Assembly (NCBI GenBank): GCA_003221295.1
Contig: QHRA01000177.1
Location: 1-33,650 of the forward strand
Origin: Verrucomicrobiota bacterium
GTDB lineage: Bacteria; Verrucomicrobiota; Verrucomicrobiia; Chthoniobacterales; UBA10450
DNA: 33,650 bases
Direction: 5' to 3'
In this document: piece by piece, positions 1 to 10,000 of the stretch
Position numbering within the stretch: position 1 is the stretch's first letter
How the letters are laid out: every line of letters starts with the position of its first letter
Position numbers and translations under genes: made by a program
Notes under the pieces: model-generated
Seen by the model: only the letters and a program-made list of their open reading frames with translations
Told to the model about the DNA's origin: nothing
Database searches by the model: none

Positions 1-739
1 CAAGCTGCGGTGGGCGACCGGCGCGGGCGCGTTTCACCGCCGTACCGATCACGTCGAGGCATTGCGCCAAATCGGTCCCATCCAGTTCGTAGCCTTCGAA
101 GCCATAACCGCGGGCGCGATCGACCAAGTTGGCGCAGGCGAACTCGCGATCATTCGGAGTGGAATAGGCATAATGATTATTGGTTGCGACGACGACCAGC
201 GGCACGTGCTCAACCGCGGCGATATTCAAACCCTCATGGCTGGCGCCGGTTTGCATTCCGCCTTCTCCAATTGTCGTTAGCCCAATAAAATTTTTCTCAC
301 CCCGGCCGCGCTTTGCCATCAACGAACCCACCACCACCGAGACCATCGCGCCGAGATGACTGATCATGGCCAGCTGACCATGGCGCGGGCTGCCGCGGTG
401 AATGTTGCCGTCGCGTCCTCGCATCGGTCCGGTTCGCGAACCAAGATAGGTGCGCGCGACATCAACTAGCGGTTCGCCAAAGGCGGAGCGGCCGGCCTGA
501 TCGCGGATGAGCGGGGCAAAGATGTCCCCTTTCCGCAAAAGGATCCCGCAAGCGACGCTGACTGCCTCCTGGCCCTTGCCGACGTAAACGCCACCGGTGA
601 TCCGGCCACCGCGATACATGCTGGCGAGTTTCTCTTCGAACGTTCGGGCCAGCAGCATCCAGCGAAACGCTTCGAGATATTTTTCGTGGACCGGCGCTTT
701 CGGTTGGGATTTCGTCTTTGGGCGCGCCGTTTGCAGCAT
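1..739 (-). CDS. 2-oxoacid dehydrogenase E1 component, alpha subunit (partial, 3' end outside window)
   Basis: This is the ThDP-binding alpha subunit of a pyruvate or branched-chain 2-oxoacid dehydrogenase complex, which carries out oxidative decarboxylation of a 2-oxoacid. About 246 residues are visible, starting MLQTARPKTKSQPKAPVHEK; the C-terminus lies beyond position 1. The family hallmarks I see are the GGRITGGVYVGKGQEAVSV segment, SRTGPMRGRDGNIHRG, and the cofactor motif GEGGMQTG followed about 25 residues later by NNHYAYST. The motif has GEG rather than GDG. GEG is usual in branched-chain E1-alpha proteins, so the substrate is left open. The ATG at 737-739 is the first ATG in frame; a TTG 12 codons upstream is possible. 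No E1-beta or E2 gene is visible because the window ends. It is the last minus-strand gene of a long co-directional run and is separated from smc by a palindromic element. Confidence 0.87.
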   Translation of the reverse strand, partial: MLQTARPKTKSQPKAPVHEKYLEAFRWMLLARTFEEKLASMYRGGRITGGVYVGKGQEAVSVACGILLRKGDIFAPLIRDQAGRSAFGEPLVDVARTYLGSRTGPMRGRDGNIHRGSPRHGQLAMISHLGAMVSVVVGSLMAKRGRGEKNFIGLTTIGEGGMQTGASHEGLNIAAVEHVPLVVVATNNHYAYSTPNDREFACANLVDRARGYGFEGYELDGTDLAQCLDVIGTAVKRARAGRPPQL

Positions 740-802
740 CGGACGATTGTAGCCAACATCAGGGCGGCTGCGCAAAAAATTTTCACTGAAACGCCACCGG
801 TT

Positions 803-889
803 GTCATCCCGAGCGCAAGTCGAGGGATCCCGTTGAAGTTACCTTTAAGGCTTCGCGGCGGGGATCCCTCGACTTGCGCTCGGGATGAC
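803..889. repeat. Palindromic element, family A (perfect 29-bp inverted repeat)
   Basis: The arms at 803-831 and 861-889 are perfect inverted copies, beginning GTCATCCCGAGCGCAAGTCG, around a 29-base loop that contains ACCTTTAAGG. The element fills most of the gap between the smc stop and the E1-alpha start. Related copies or fragments occur near 13030, 14558, 15750 and 17525. As RNA it would form a very stable hairpin on either strand. There is no T-run, so a classical intrinsic terminator is not supported. Confidence 0.9.
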
Positions 890-901
890 CGGGAAGACGA
901 A

Positions 902-3900
902 TTAACGTGCTGCGAGCGAGCTAACGCGGTGTGGTTCCTCCGCGATCGAAAAATGACGCTGCGTTGCCTCCGCGACTGTGGTGCTCGCCCCGTTCGCTTC
1001 CGCCTTTCGTGGCGGGGTCATCTTCATCCCGACCAGTTTGCTCACCCCGCGCTCCTCCATCGTCACGCCGTAAAGAATATCGGCTTTGGCAATGGTGCGC
1101 TTGTTATGGGTGATGATGATGAACTGGCTTTGCGAGACGAACCGTTCCAGCACCTTGATGAAACGGTTAATGTTGGATTCATCGAGGGGCGCGTCCATTT
1201 CATCGAGCACGCAAAATGGACTCGGGCGCACCATGTAGATCGCAAACAAAAGCGCGACCGCTGTCATGGTTCGTTCGCCTCCGCTCAAGAGCGAGATGCT
1301 TTGCAACTGTTTGCCCGGCGGTTTGGCGATGATTTCGATTCCGCAATTCAGCGCATCGCTTTCATCCATTAACTGCAAATCGGCGCGGCCACCGCCGAAA
1401 AGCTCGGCAAACATCTCCCGGAAATTCACTCGCACCTGGGCAAATGTTTCTGCGAAAAGTTCCTGCGTGGTCGAATTGATCCGGGCAATGACTTCAAGCA
1501 GTTCGCGACGCGAATTCGTCAGATCGATATTCTGCGTTTCCAGAAAACGATAACGCTCTTCCAGCTCATCATATTCCTGGACCGCCTCAAGGTTGACCGG
1601 GCCCATGTTTTCGAGCTGACGCGCGAGGTCGGCAACGAGTTTTTGCTGGTCTTCTTCTGTAGCCACGATCGCCGGCCGCGGCTCTTTTTCATCGCGCAGT
1701 ACATCGCCGCGGCCAGCGACCTCGGCTACAGATTCTATTTTTTCTTTTGCGCGCTTCAACTGCGCATGCAGAACTTTTTCGTGCCCTTGGATGTCGGGCT
1801 CGAACTGACGCAGATCAACCCGATAGCGTTCCATCACATGTTCGGCCAGATGTTCGATCTGAAGTTGCAGTTGCGTTTGCCGCACGGAATGGGTCCCGCG
1901 TTTCTCTTGTAATTCGCTCAAGTGGTCACGCACGGCTCGTAGTCGGCTTTCATCGGAGTTGATCGTTTCCAACCGGCTAGTGCGCTCAGCCACCAATTTC
2001 CAAATCTCCGCTTCGCGCCGCGTGCATTCCTGTCTTTGCTGTTCGATCGCATTCCTCGCTGCGTCGTCTTCCGCTGCCTGCGTAACCAATCGGGCTTCGT
2101 AATTTTCAATGTCGGCCCGCCGCGTTGCCATCACGTCCGAAAGTTCAGTCTGGCGCGCCAGCATTGGTGCCCGCTGCGCTAGCAAATTCTGGTGTTTCTG
2201 CTCGTGGGTTGCGGCCGCGATGCGCAGCTCTGCCAACCGCACATTCGCCTCTTCTTCCTCGCGCAACGCCTCGTCCCGTTGCGTTTGAAGGAGGGCGGCC
2301 TCCTTTCGATCGCGAGCGATCTTTTCTTCAAGTTCCGCGCCTTGCTCCTCGAGCTGCTGAATCTGTGCGTCTGCTGCTGCGATCTGGCGCTCGAGAGTCG
2401 AGCGCTCAAATTCGAGCGACTCCAGTTCGCGCTCTGCCGAGTGATGTTCGCGTTCGAGTTGGGAAATTTTCGACGCCGATGCGGTTTGTGCGAGCTGTGC
2501 CTCCTGATGTAAGGCGACGGCCTTTTCCAGTGCCCTCATGGCCGTGGCGATCTGCGATTCCAGCGCAACCCGCTGTTGCTCGACCATCGCCTGTTCGCGT
2601 TTCAACTGCCCGAGCTCGATCGCGATCGCATCGATCCGCGCCTTGCGCTCAAGTAACGAGTCCGTCCGCACTCTTCCATTGCCGCCGAAGAGAATTCCCT
2701 CATGCGAGATGTATTCGCCGCGTAAAGTGGCGGCCGCGAGCTCGGGATTCTTTACGATTGCGTTCAGTGCCTCCTCCAAATTTTCAAACAACGCGACGTT
2801 ATGGAGCAAACCCTTCACCAAAGCCTCGAGTGGAGCGGGGGTTCGCACCTTATCAGCTGCCCAGCCGATCGCACTTTGCGGCAAATCATTAGAAGCCGGC
2901 CGATCGCGATGTGCGATTCGCTCGAGAACAAGTGCGGCCTGACCCAACTGTTGTTGATTCAAATGGGAAATGATTTCTGCCGCACGGGCACGATCGCGCA
3001 AAATAAGCGCATGAAGATTGCGGCCCAATGCCGCTTCGATTGCGGGGACAAATTCATGCGAAACATCGAGCTGGGCCGCCAGCGCACCGGCAAATTCAAA
3101 CTCTTTACTCTTTAATAATGCTTGCGAGCCTTGCGCCAGTCCTTCGCCTTCTTCGGTGAGCTGACACAAAACCTCGTGACGCGATTCTTTCTCGGCGATG
3201 GTCCGATCGATTGCGGACAATTTTTTCTCGACTTCGGCCAGTGCCCTTTGGTTCTGGCGCAGGGTTTCCTCCTGCGAGCGGACACTCGCAGAAAGTTGCT
3301 CAACCGTTTGCCGCTCCGCTTCGGTTGCAGCACGTGCCTCTGTCATTTTGACATGTAATTGCTTGTGGCCGGCGCCAGCGGACGCGATTCTGGCGCGCCG
3401 CGTGTCCGCATCCCGATTGGTCGCATCACGCCGTTCGCGCAATTCGCGCAAATCTTCCGCAATCGCGGATAGCCGCAGTTCATCTCTCGACAAACTCATT
3501 TGCACATCGCGAAGTTTCTGATCGCAGGCCCGAAAAACTTCGCGGCGCTTGCTGGCGTCCTCAGTCAGGTGCTCGAGTTCTTGGTTCTTTTGCTCGAGCA
3601 ATCGTGTGGTCTCTTCCACCAGCACATTGGCCGATTCGATTTCCGCGTTCTGTTCGCGCAATTTCGTTTCCGCCGATTCGATCTCGCGCTGGCTGCGTTC
3701 GATCCATTGCCGCAACTCCGCGCCATGTTTTTCGTTGAACTCGATTCGGTGACGATGCGATGCGATCTCATTTTCGAGCTGCTGCACCTTGGCCCGCGCG
3801 TCAGTGATCTTTTCGTCTGCGGCGTCGAGTTCGCGGCGCGCCGCCGCCAGCTTCGCTTCGCCCTCGTTAATCTCGTTGCGTGTTGCCTGTTCCGTGTCCG

Positions 3901-4654
3901 ATACGTGCGCGATCTCGGCGGTGCATTCGTTGAGTTCCTGCTCGAGGCTCTGCAATTTGCGATGTGAAAAATGAGTGTCGAGCACTTGCAGGTCCGCATG
4001 CAGCGCCTGATATCGCCGCGCCTTGCCCGCCTGTCGTTGCAGCGACCCAATCTGCCGCTTCACTTCCTTAATGATGTCGCCGATACGCAACAGATTCGCT
4101 TCTGTCGCTTCCAGTTTGCGGAGCGCTTCTTTTTTTTGCGTTTTGTATTTAGTGATTCCGGCCGCTTCTTCAAAAACGCTGCGCCGATCTTCCGGACGCG
4201 AACTCAAGATCAGGTCGATCTTGCCTTGCTCCATGATGGAGTAAGCGGCGCGACCCACTCCGGTGTCGGCGAACAAACTGTGGATGTCCTTCAAGCGGCA
4301 CCCGGTTTTGTTCAGGAAATATTCGGAATTGCCATCGCGGTAAATACGTCGCGTTACCCGCACCTCATGCCAGTCGACCCCGAGCTCCTCCGAGCACTCG
4401 GTGAAATTCAGCGAAACTTCGGCGAAACCGAGCGGCTTGCGGGACTCGGCGCCGTTGAAAATGACATCAGCCATCTCGCCGCCGCGGAGCGATTTGGCAG
4501 ATTGTTCACCCAAAACCCAGCGGACGGCGTCGCAGACGTTGGACTTCCCGCAGCCATTTGGACCAACAATGGCGGTCACGCCTTCGTGGAAATTAAAGAT
4601 TGTTTTGTCGGCGAAAGACTTAAAGCCGAAGAGCTCGAGCGATTGAAGATGCAT
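902..4654 (-). CDS. smc: Chromosome segregation SMC ATPase
   Basis: This is the structural maintenance of chromosomes protein, the ATPase core of the bacterial condensin (with ScpA and ScpB, not seen here). It is 1250 residues long. The N-terminal head starts MHLQSLELFGFKSFADKT and carries Walker A GPNGCGKSN at residues 31-39. Two long heptad-rich coiled-coil arms (about 170-520 and 680-1020) flank a hinge around FAGALAAQLDVSHEFVPAIE. The C-terminal head has the ABC signature LLSGGERTM near 1122 and Walker B FCVLDEMDAPLDE near 1148-1158. The reading frame stays open upstream to 4843, but conserved SMC sequence begins at the ATG at 4652-4654. The upstream extension would translate a palindromic repeat, so I reject it. 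I see no clear Shine-Dalgarno sequence. The length is normal for the family. Confidence 0.97.
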   Translation of the reverse strand: MHLQSLELFGFKSFADKTIFNFHEGVTAIVGPNGCGKSNVCDAVRWVLGEQSAKSLRGGEMADVIFNGAESRKPLGFAEVSLNFTECSEELGVDWHEVRVTRRIYRDGNSEYFLNKTGCRLKDIHSLFADTGVGRAAYSIMEQGKIDLILSSRPEDRRSVFEEAAGITKYKTQKKEALRKLEATEANLLRIGDIIKEVKRQIGSLQRQAGKARRYQALHADLQVLDTHFSHRKLQSLEQELNECTAEIAHVSDTEQATRNEINEGEAKLAAARRELDAADEKITDARAKVQQLENEIASHRHRIEFNEKHGAELRQWIERSQREIESAETKLREQNAEIESANVLVEETTRLLEQKNQELEHLTEDASKRREVFRACDQKLRDVQMSLSRDELRLSAIAEDLRELRERRDATNRDADTRRARIASAGAGHKQLHVKMTEARAATEAERQTVEQLSASVRSQEETLRQNQRALAEVEKKLSAIDRTIAEKESRHEVLCQLTEEGEGLAQGSQALLKSKEFEFAGALAAQLDVSHEFVPAIEAALGRNLHALILRDRARAAEIISHLNQQQLGQAALVLERIAHRDRPASNDLPQSAIGWAADKVRTPAPLEALVKGLLHNVALFENLEEALNAIVKNPELAAATLRGEYISHEGILFGGNGRVRTDSLLERKARIDAIAIELGQLKREQAMVEQQRVALESQIATAMRALEKAVALHQEAQLAQTASASKISQLEREHHSAERELESLEFERSTLERQIAAADAQIQQLEEQGAELEEKIARDRKEAALLQTQRDEALREEEEANVRLAELRIAAATHEQKHQNLLAQRAPMLARQTELSDVMATRRADIENYEARLVTQAAEDDAARNAIEQQRQECTRREAEIWKLVAERTSRLETINSDESRLRAVRDHLSELQEKRGTHSVRQTQLQLQIEHLAEHVMERYRVDLRQFEPDIQGHEKVLHAQLKRAKEKIESVAEVAGRGDVLRDEKEPRPAIVATEEDQQKLVADLARQLENMGPVNLEAVQEYDELEERYRFLETQNIDLTNSRRELLEVIARINSTTQELFAETFAQVRVNFREMFAELFGGGRADLQLMDESDALNCGIEIIAKPPGKQLQSISLLSGGERTMTAVALLFAIYMVRPSPFCVLDEMDAPLDESNINRFIKVLERFVSQSQFIIITHNKRTIAKADILYGVTMEERGVSKLVGMKMTPPRKAEANGASTTVAEATQRHFSIAEEPHRVSSLAAR

Positions 4655-4668
4655 TGAAATGGCGGGGT

Positions 4669-4843
4669 GGCGCCCAAGGCGCCTTGTTGTGGTGAATATA
4701 ATCGCAAGGATGCGCCCGCAAGGCAAATCTATACAATTCAGCGTGGGCGGCGCCTGCTCCACTACCATATTTTGGGGTGGGAGGGAAGTTTCGGGGTCGC
4801 CCAGTGCGGGGGCCAAGGCGCCAGCCGTGCTGGCGCGCTCCAA
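4669..4843. repeat. Hairpin repeats upstream of smc (family C)
   Basis: Two GC-rich hairpins lie in the 270-base gap between smc and the permease. At 4669-4683, GGCGCC-CAA-GGCGCC. At 4818-4836, GCGCCAGC-CGT-GCTGGCGC. On the minus strand the second begins TTGGAGCGCGCCA, and a related start (TTGGAGCGCGGCCA) lies at 6379 just after the response regulator, which suggests a dispersed family. No gene is convincing in 4655-4924. Confidence 0.6.
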
Positions 4844-4924
4844 AGGCTTCGCGAATTAATGCTGGGCTTCGACCAGCCAGATTGTGGAGTGCGGCAGCTC
4901 TACTGCCGCTTTCTCCGTGCCCGG

Positions 4925-6262
4925 TTACGATACGTCTGGGGTCGATCGCAGCTTGGTTCGTACGAAATACAGGATCGACGCAATCGCCAGCACTATTCCG
5001 TTTACGGCAAATTCAAACAGCGTCGCATGAGCGAGAATCCAGATGATGGCGAGAATGGCGAGCGCGGGGACGATTTTCATCCCGGGAAAATTGAAAGGTT
5101 GACCGTCGGTCCGCACGTCGCGCTGCACCAAAAACCAGCAGGCGGCGCAGCAGAGCAAATACATCAGGAGGACGGCCACGTTGGAAAGGACCGCTAGTTT
5201 TTCGAACGTGCCGGTGACGGACAAGGCAAAGGCGAGGACGGCATATGTCATGATGGCGACGTCAGGTGAGCGATACCGCGGATGCACGTGCGCGAACCAC
5301 GCCGGCAACGCGCCGTCGCGGCCGAAGGCAAAGATCATGCGCGGCGAACTTAGAATGTCACTGGTGACAAATCCGAATGCGGAGATTGTCGCGCCCGCGA
5401 GAAGAATGGTGCGGCCGATGTTGCCGAGAAATAGCGCGGCTGCTTCAGCGAGCGGCGCGTCTTTGTGATTGGCAAGATCGACACCGAGCGTTCCTTGCGC
5501 CACGAGCTGGATGAGAATGTAAATGATGGTGGTAATGACGAGCGCGAGATACGCAGCGCGCGGAACGGTGCGCGACGGATTTTTCACTTCGCCGCTCGGG
5601 ATCAACGCCACTTCGATTCCAACGAAAGCGAAGATCAATAGGATGACACTATCGCCTAACGCCTTGCTGCCCGGCCACGCGATCCAAGTCAGATTCGCCG
5701 GGTGAATGAAAAAGATTCCGGCGCAAACGAACAGAAGTAACGGGAGAAGTTTCGCAATCGTGATCGTCGTGACTGCGCCCGCGCCTTCGCGCACGCCGCG
5801 AATGTTGATGAACACGAGCACGCCATAGACCGCAAGCATCACAACGATGCGCACCACTGGTCCGCCGAGAAATGGAATGACCAGTGCGATTGAGTTCGCG
5901 AGCACATTCACCACGCCCGCAACCGCGCCAAGCGCGGTCAGAAAGTAAAGCATGCCTGCGAGAAACCCGACGTATTTGCCGAACGCGACCTCGACATACG
6001 CGTAGAGTCCGCCCGTGAGCGAGACACGGCTACCCGCGATGGCGAAACAGGTGACGAACAAAACCATCGCGATTGCGCAGCAAATAAATGCTAGCGGCGC
6101 AGCCGGCCCGAGTCCTGCCGCGACCGTCGCAGGAATCACGAAAATTCCTGCGCCGATGGTCGAGCTGACAATGTTGGCAGTGAGCGCGGGAATTCCGATG
6201 CCACGGACAAGTTGATGATCGACCTGTTCCGCTTGTTGGATCGACACTGTCTCATCAGCCAC
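4925..6262 (-). CDS. APC-superfamily amino acid permease
   Basis: This is an inner-membrane amino acid/polyamine/organocation transporter of 445 residues with about 12 hydrophobic segments. The first helix carries the APC motif as NIVSSTIGAGIFVIPATVAA. This is the unwound, substrate-binding GxGIF region of the family. A second conserved segment, VGIEVALIPSGEVKNPSRTV, matches the helix 6 region of APC transporters (usually FxGxExxxxxxxExxNP). The start codon is GTG at 6260-6262; the next in-frame Met lies after the first helix, so the GTG is well supported. Substrate cannot be read from sequence. It lies 118 bases after the response regulator gene and 270 bases before smc, with repeats in both gaps, so co-transcription is uncertain. 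Confidence 0.88.
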   Translation of the reverse strand: MADETVSIQQAEQVDHQLVRGIGIPALTANIVSSTIGAGIFVIPATVAAGLGPAAPLAFICCAIAMVLFVTCFAIAGSRVSLTGGLYAYVEVAFGKYVGFLAGMLYFLTALGAVAGVVNVLANSIALVIPFLGGPVVRIVVMLAVYGVLVFINIRGVREGAGAVTTITIAKLLPLLLFVCAGIFFIHPANLTWIAWPGSKALGDSVILLIFAFVGIEVALIPSGEVKNPSRTVPRAAYLALVITTIIYILIQLVAQGTLGVDLANHKDAPLAEAAALFLGNIGRTILLAGATISAFGFVTSDILSSPRMIFAFGRDGALPAWFAHVHPRYRSPDVAIMTYAVLAFALSVTGTFEKLAVLSNVAVLLMYLLCCAACWFLVQRDVRTDGQPFNFPGMKIVPALAILAIIWILAHATLFEFAVNGIVLAIASILYFVRTKLRSTPDVS

Positions 6263-6299
6263 GCCGCGGATGGTGCGTCATTTAAGCGCGCGAGACAAG

Positions 6300-6379
6300 G
6301 CTCGCGATCAGGTGCATAGGCTTCCAGATCGGCGGGCAAGATGCCCACCGGCCCCACAGCCAGGATGGCCGCGCTCCAA
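6300..6379. repeat. GC-rich repeat between response regulator and permease (family C-like)
   Basis: Immediately after the response regulator stop the minus strand reads TTGGAGCGCGGCCATCCTGG and then GTGGGCATCTTGCCCGCC, a short hairpin-forming stretch (GGGCA/TGCCC). Its start resembles the minus-strand start of the repeat at 4843. It may lie in the 3' untranslated region of the regulator gene. Confidence 0.45.
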
Positions 6380-6380
6380 T

Positions 6381-6914
6381 TCAGCCGCTGATCTTGCCCT
6401 GCACTTTCTCCAACGCGGCTTGCGCGGCGTGAAGTTCTGAAGTGCGCGCATGCACTGCGTCTTCGAGAGCGGCGCGCCGGTTATCGAGCAACTGATGAAT
6501 ACGGCGGGTCTCGAGCAGATTCCGAATGCGCAGGAGCACTTCGATGTGATCCAAAGGTTTGTTCAGAAAATCGGTTGCACCACAATGCAGGGCCCGGCGT
6601 TTGGTTTCCTCGTTGACGTCGGCCGTGAGGACAATGATTGGCAAGTAAACCTCGCTCCGATCGGCACGCAAGGATTCGAGAACCGCGAATCCATCAAGAT
6701 GTGGCATGAACAAATCGAGCAGAATCAAGTCTGGGTCGAACTCATCGCAAAGTTCGAGGACCCGGCGGGAATCAGTCGTTGACTTAAGTTGGGTGTAACC
6801 TTGCTCCCCCAGCATGTCTTCCAGGAGGGCAACGTTGGCGGGCTCGTCGTCAACGATGAGGATCTTCATTTTCGCGTAGGCGGCGAGCTCGCTTTTCCAG
6901 TTGGCAGTGTCCAT
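6381..6914 (-). CDS. Stand-alone receiver-domain response regulator
   Basis: This 177-residue protein has a CheY-like receiver from about residue 16 (MKILIVDDEPANVALLEDML). The acidic pair is D22/D23, the phosphoacceptor is D67 in DLILLDLFMPHLDG, the switch threonine is T97 in VLTAD, and the lysine is K119 in FLNKPLD. After the receiver there is only a helical, probably coiled-coil tail (about 134-172) and no DNA-binding or enzymatic output domain. It probably acts as a phosphotransfer or protein-interaction module. The annotated ATG is at 6914; a second ATG at 6869 (residue 16) begins exactly at the receiver and is a real alternative. It lies 148 bases downstream of the hybrid kinase gene on the same strand. 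Partnership is likely but inferred. Confidence 0.9.
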   Translation of the reverse strand: MDTANWKSELAAYAKMKILIVDDEPANVALLEDMLGEQGYTQLKSTTDSRRVLELCDEFDPDLILLDLFMPHLDGFAVLESLRADRSEVYLPIIVLTADVNEETKRRALHCGATDFLNKPLDHIEVLLRIRNLLETRRIHQLLDNRRAALEDAVHARTSELHAAQAALEKVQGKISG

Positions 6915-7062
6915 GTGCGACGAGTCAGCTTTCTTTCTAACTTGGTTCGCTTTTCCCAGCGTCCTTTCCTACTATTAACTCATCGCGCTCGACCGATTCT
7001 TTTTCAACTACTACGAGAGTGATGGAAAAACGCGACGCCGCGCCATACAATTGCTCGGTCCT

Positions 7063-10000
7063 TCATATTTTCTTAGCTGTTACGTTCTCTCTTCCATTCG
7101 CTTTTTGAATCAGCGTCTTTGAATCGGTCGATGGCCACGCCGATTCCTCGATCACTCGGGAAAATTTTGTGACGTCGAGTGGTTTGGTCAGGTAATCGCG
7201 GGCGCCGGCAGTCATGAACTGTTGAATCTGTCGCGCGGTCGCATCGGCACTAATGACGATGACCGGGATGTTTCGTGTCGTTTCCTCACCCCGCAATTGC
7301 GAAAAGACCTCCCATCCGTTCAAGTCGGGCAGATGTATATCGAGCAAGATGAGATCGGGTGAATGTTTGCGCGCTAAGTCCAAGCCAAGCCGGCCCTGCA
7401 TTGCGCTCAGCAGCTCGACCTGCGGTTGCTGGCGAAGAATTTCCTGAACGAGATTGAGGTTAGAAAGGTTGTCTTCAATATAAAGGATGGTGCGCTTGCC
7501 GGCAGCGGGGTTCCGGTCCGGCAGGGGTTCATCCTCATTGTCTTCCGGCTCCGTGATTGATGGCGGCTCGGCCCGGGGAAGATCAACCCAAAAAGTGCTG
7601 CCGCGTCCAATCGCGCTGCTGGCCCCGATACCGCCCCCCATGGCATGCATGATACGGGCAGAGAGAGCAAGGCCGAGGCCAGTTCCCTCCACCGCCGACT
7701 GCTCCGCCCCCAGGCGATCAAACGGCGTAAACAGCCGCGACAATTTTTCACTGGCAATGCCCGAACCCATGTCGCTAATCACGATCCGCATGGTGCCTTC
7801 GCCGGCAGATCGATAGGAGATTGAAACTTTGCTCTTCTTTGGACTGTACTTTACGGCGTTCGAGAACAAGTTAAGCAAGACCTGCTTGAAACGCTGAAGG
7901 TCGGCTAAAACATGGACCGGCGGATCGGTCCGGACGGGCGCGCTAAACTCAGTCCCGCGCTCGGCCGCGAGTGGCCGCATTATATCAAGCGCTTCATCCA
8001 AAACGTCAGCGAGATTAACCGACTCCAAGCACAACTGCATCGCACCGGCTTCGATCCGGCTGATATCCAGGATTTCATTGATCAAATTGAGGAGGTGACG
8101 ACCGGCACCAGTGATGTGGCCGGCACGGGTACGAAGAGCCCCGGCCGGACTCTGTTTTTCAATAAGCTGGCCAAATCCAAGAATTGCGTTTAGCGGCGTG
8201 CGCAATTCGTGGCTCATGCGGGAAAGAAACTCGCTCTTGGCTCGGTTCGCTCGCTCCGCCTCCTCCTTGGCGGCATGTAACTCGCGTTCGACGCGTTTGC
8301 GATCGGTGGTGTCGCGAATTGCGGCGATTGCCAGGATGCCCTCGTCGGTCTCGAGTGGGCTGAGGCTAATCTCGATTGGAAATTGGTTTCCATTCTTGCG
8401 TTGACCAAATAGGTCGAGCCCGGCACCCATTTCACGGCTGCGAGGGCTTTTGAAAAAGTCGCGTCGATTGCCGGGTTGCTTGCCGTGAAAACGTTCCGGG
8501 ACTAGAACTTCAATTTCTTTTCCGAGCAGTTCCTCGCGTTGGTAGCCGAAGATTTTTTCAGCCTGCGAATTTACCAGCACAATCGTTCCCTCACCGTTGA
8601 CAATGACAATGGCATCGGGAGCGGATTCGAGCAGCGATCTGAATTTTTGATCGGCCTTGCTTCGCTCGGTAATGTCCTGCGACGTTCCAACGATTCGGAG
8701 GACCTTGCCGGTATTGTCGACGACAGTACGAGCCAGGCTATGCAAGAGCCGGGTTTCGCCGTTTGGCAGAATAATCCGGCACTCGATCCCGGTGGACTCA
8801 TGGCCCGCCACTAATTTCTTCAACCACTTGCGCACTCGCTTCCGGTCGTCCGGATGAACGGAGGCCATGAAACGATCGTAGCTGGCCGGGAATTCGTCCG
8901 GCACGAACCCAAATAGCCGGTACTGCTCCTCCGACCAGAACACCTGCCTGGTGGCCACATCCCATTCCCAGCTTCCGACATGAGCAACTCTTTGTGCTTC
9001 CGCCAAACGCGACTCGCTAAACTTGAGGGCGTCTTCAGCTCGTTTGCGTCTGGTGATGTCCCGCAGAATTCCCGTGTAAAACTGCCCCTGGTTTGTTTTC
9101 CACGAAGAGAGGGTGAGCTCGATCGGAAATTCCGCGCCATCTTTTCTCAGGCCTTCGAGCTCGACCGGCTTGCCGACGACGCGTGTTTCCCCTCCGGCTT
9201 TGAGGCGCGCTATCGTCTCGCGGTGCATGCCGTGATACCGCTGAGGAATAATGGTGTTGAGTGGTTTCCCGATTGCCTCCTTTTCATTATAGCCAAAAAT
9301 TGCTTCGGCTCCGGGATTCCAAAAAACGATGTTTCCACTGTCATCCGCCGAGACAATCGCGTCGCCGATGGAGTGCGTGACAGAGCGCAGTTTCGCTTCC
9401 GAAACGCGCAGCCCATTCTCTGCGACTGAGCGTTCAGCAATCTCGCGATGTAGCATCGCGTTGGCCGCAACCAGTTCGTGCGTCCGTTCCGCGACCAGAA
9501 CTTCGTCGCGTTGGCGATGTCCGGTGACAACAAGGAGGAACGCGCCAAGTAGTCCGGTAAAGAGCAAAGCGACAGCGGGCACGCTGCACGACTGCCAGGC
9601 GCGGTGGGCGAGCAAATACTCAGGCGAGAGGGCGGATTCCAGCAACCATTTCCGGCCAGCCATTTCGATACTTGTTTCCATCTGCAAAACTGCCGGCTTC
9701 GCGCGCTCGCTTGCATTCTGGAAAAGAATCTGGTTTGTCGAGGCTGCGTTCTGATCGAGGAATCGCAATCGGAGGCCGTTTTGATCGACTCCCTTAAGCG
9801 ATTGAGCTATCACATCCGCGATTCGAAAAATTGCGGCGACGTAGCCTTCCAATCGGTGTTGCCGCTCTTCAACTGTATTGTGGGAAAGGCCGTTGGTGTA
9901 GATTGGCAAGTAGACTACGAAGCCAGGCGCTGTGCCCTTCTCCTGAATGAGTTCGGTTTGTTTGGTAGCGCGGGCTTCTCCCTTATCTCTTGCCCACTCG

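Noticed and set aside
686-1372. 228-residue plus-strand open frame
   Set aside because: It is antisense to the smc 3' end and the E1-alpha start and includes the palindromic element.
2125-2892. 255-residue plus-strand frame rich in Arg/Pro
   Set aside because: It is a shadow of the smc coiled-coil region; composition is typical of antisense reading of GC-rich genes.
4655-4843. N-terminal extension of Smc by 63 residues
   Set aside because: The extension translates a repeat; SMC homology and the usual N-terminus begin at the ATG at 4654.
4667-5197. 176-residue plus-strand open frame over the smc-permease gap and permease 3' end
   Set aside because: It covers a hairpin repeat and lies antisense to the permease C-terminus; the protein has no recognisable family features.
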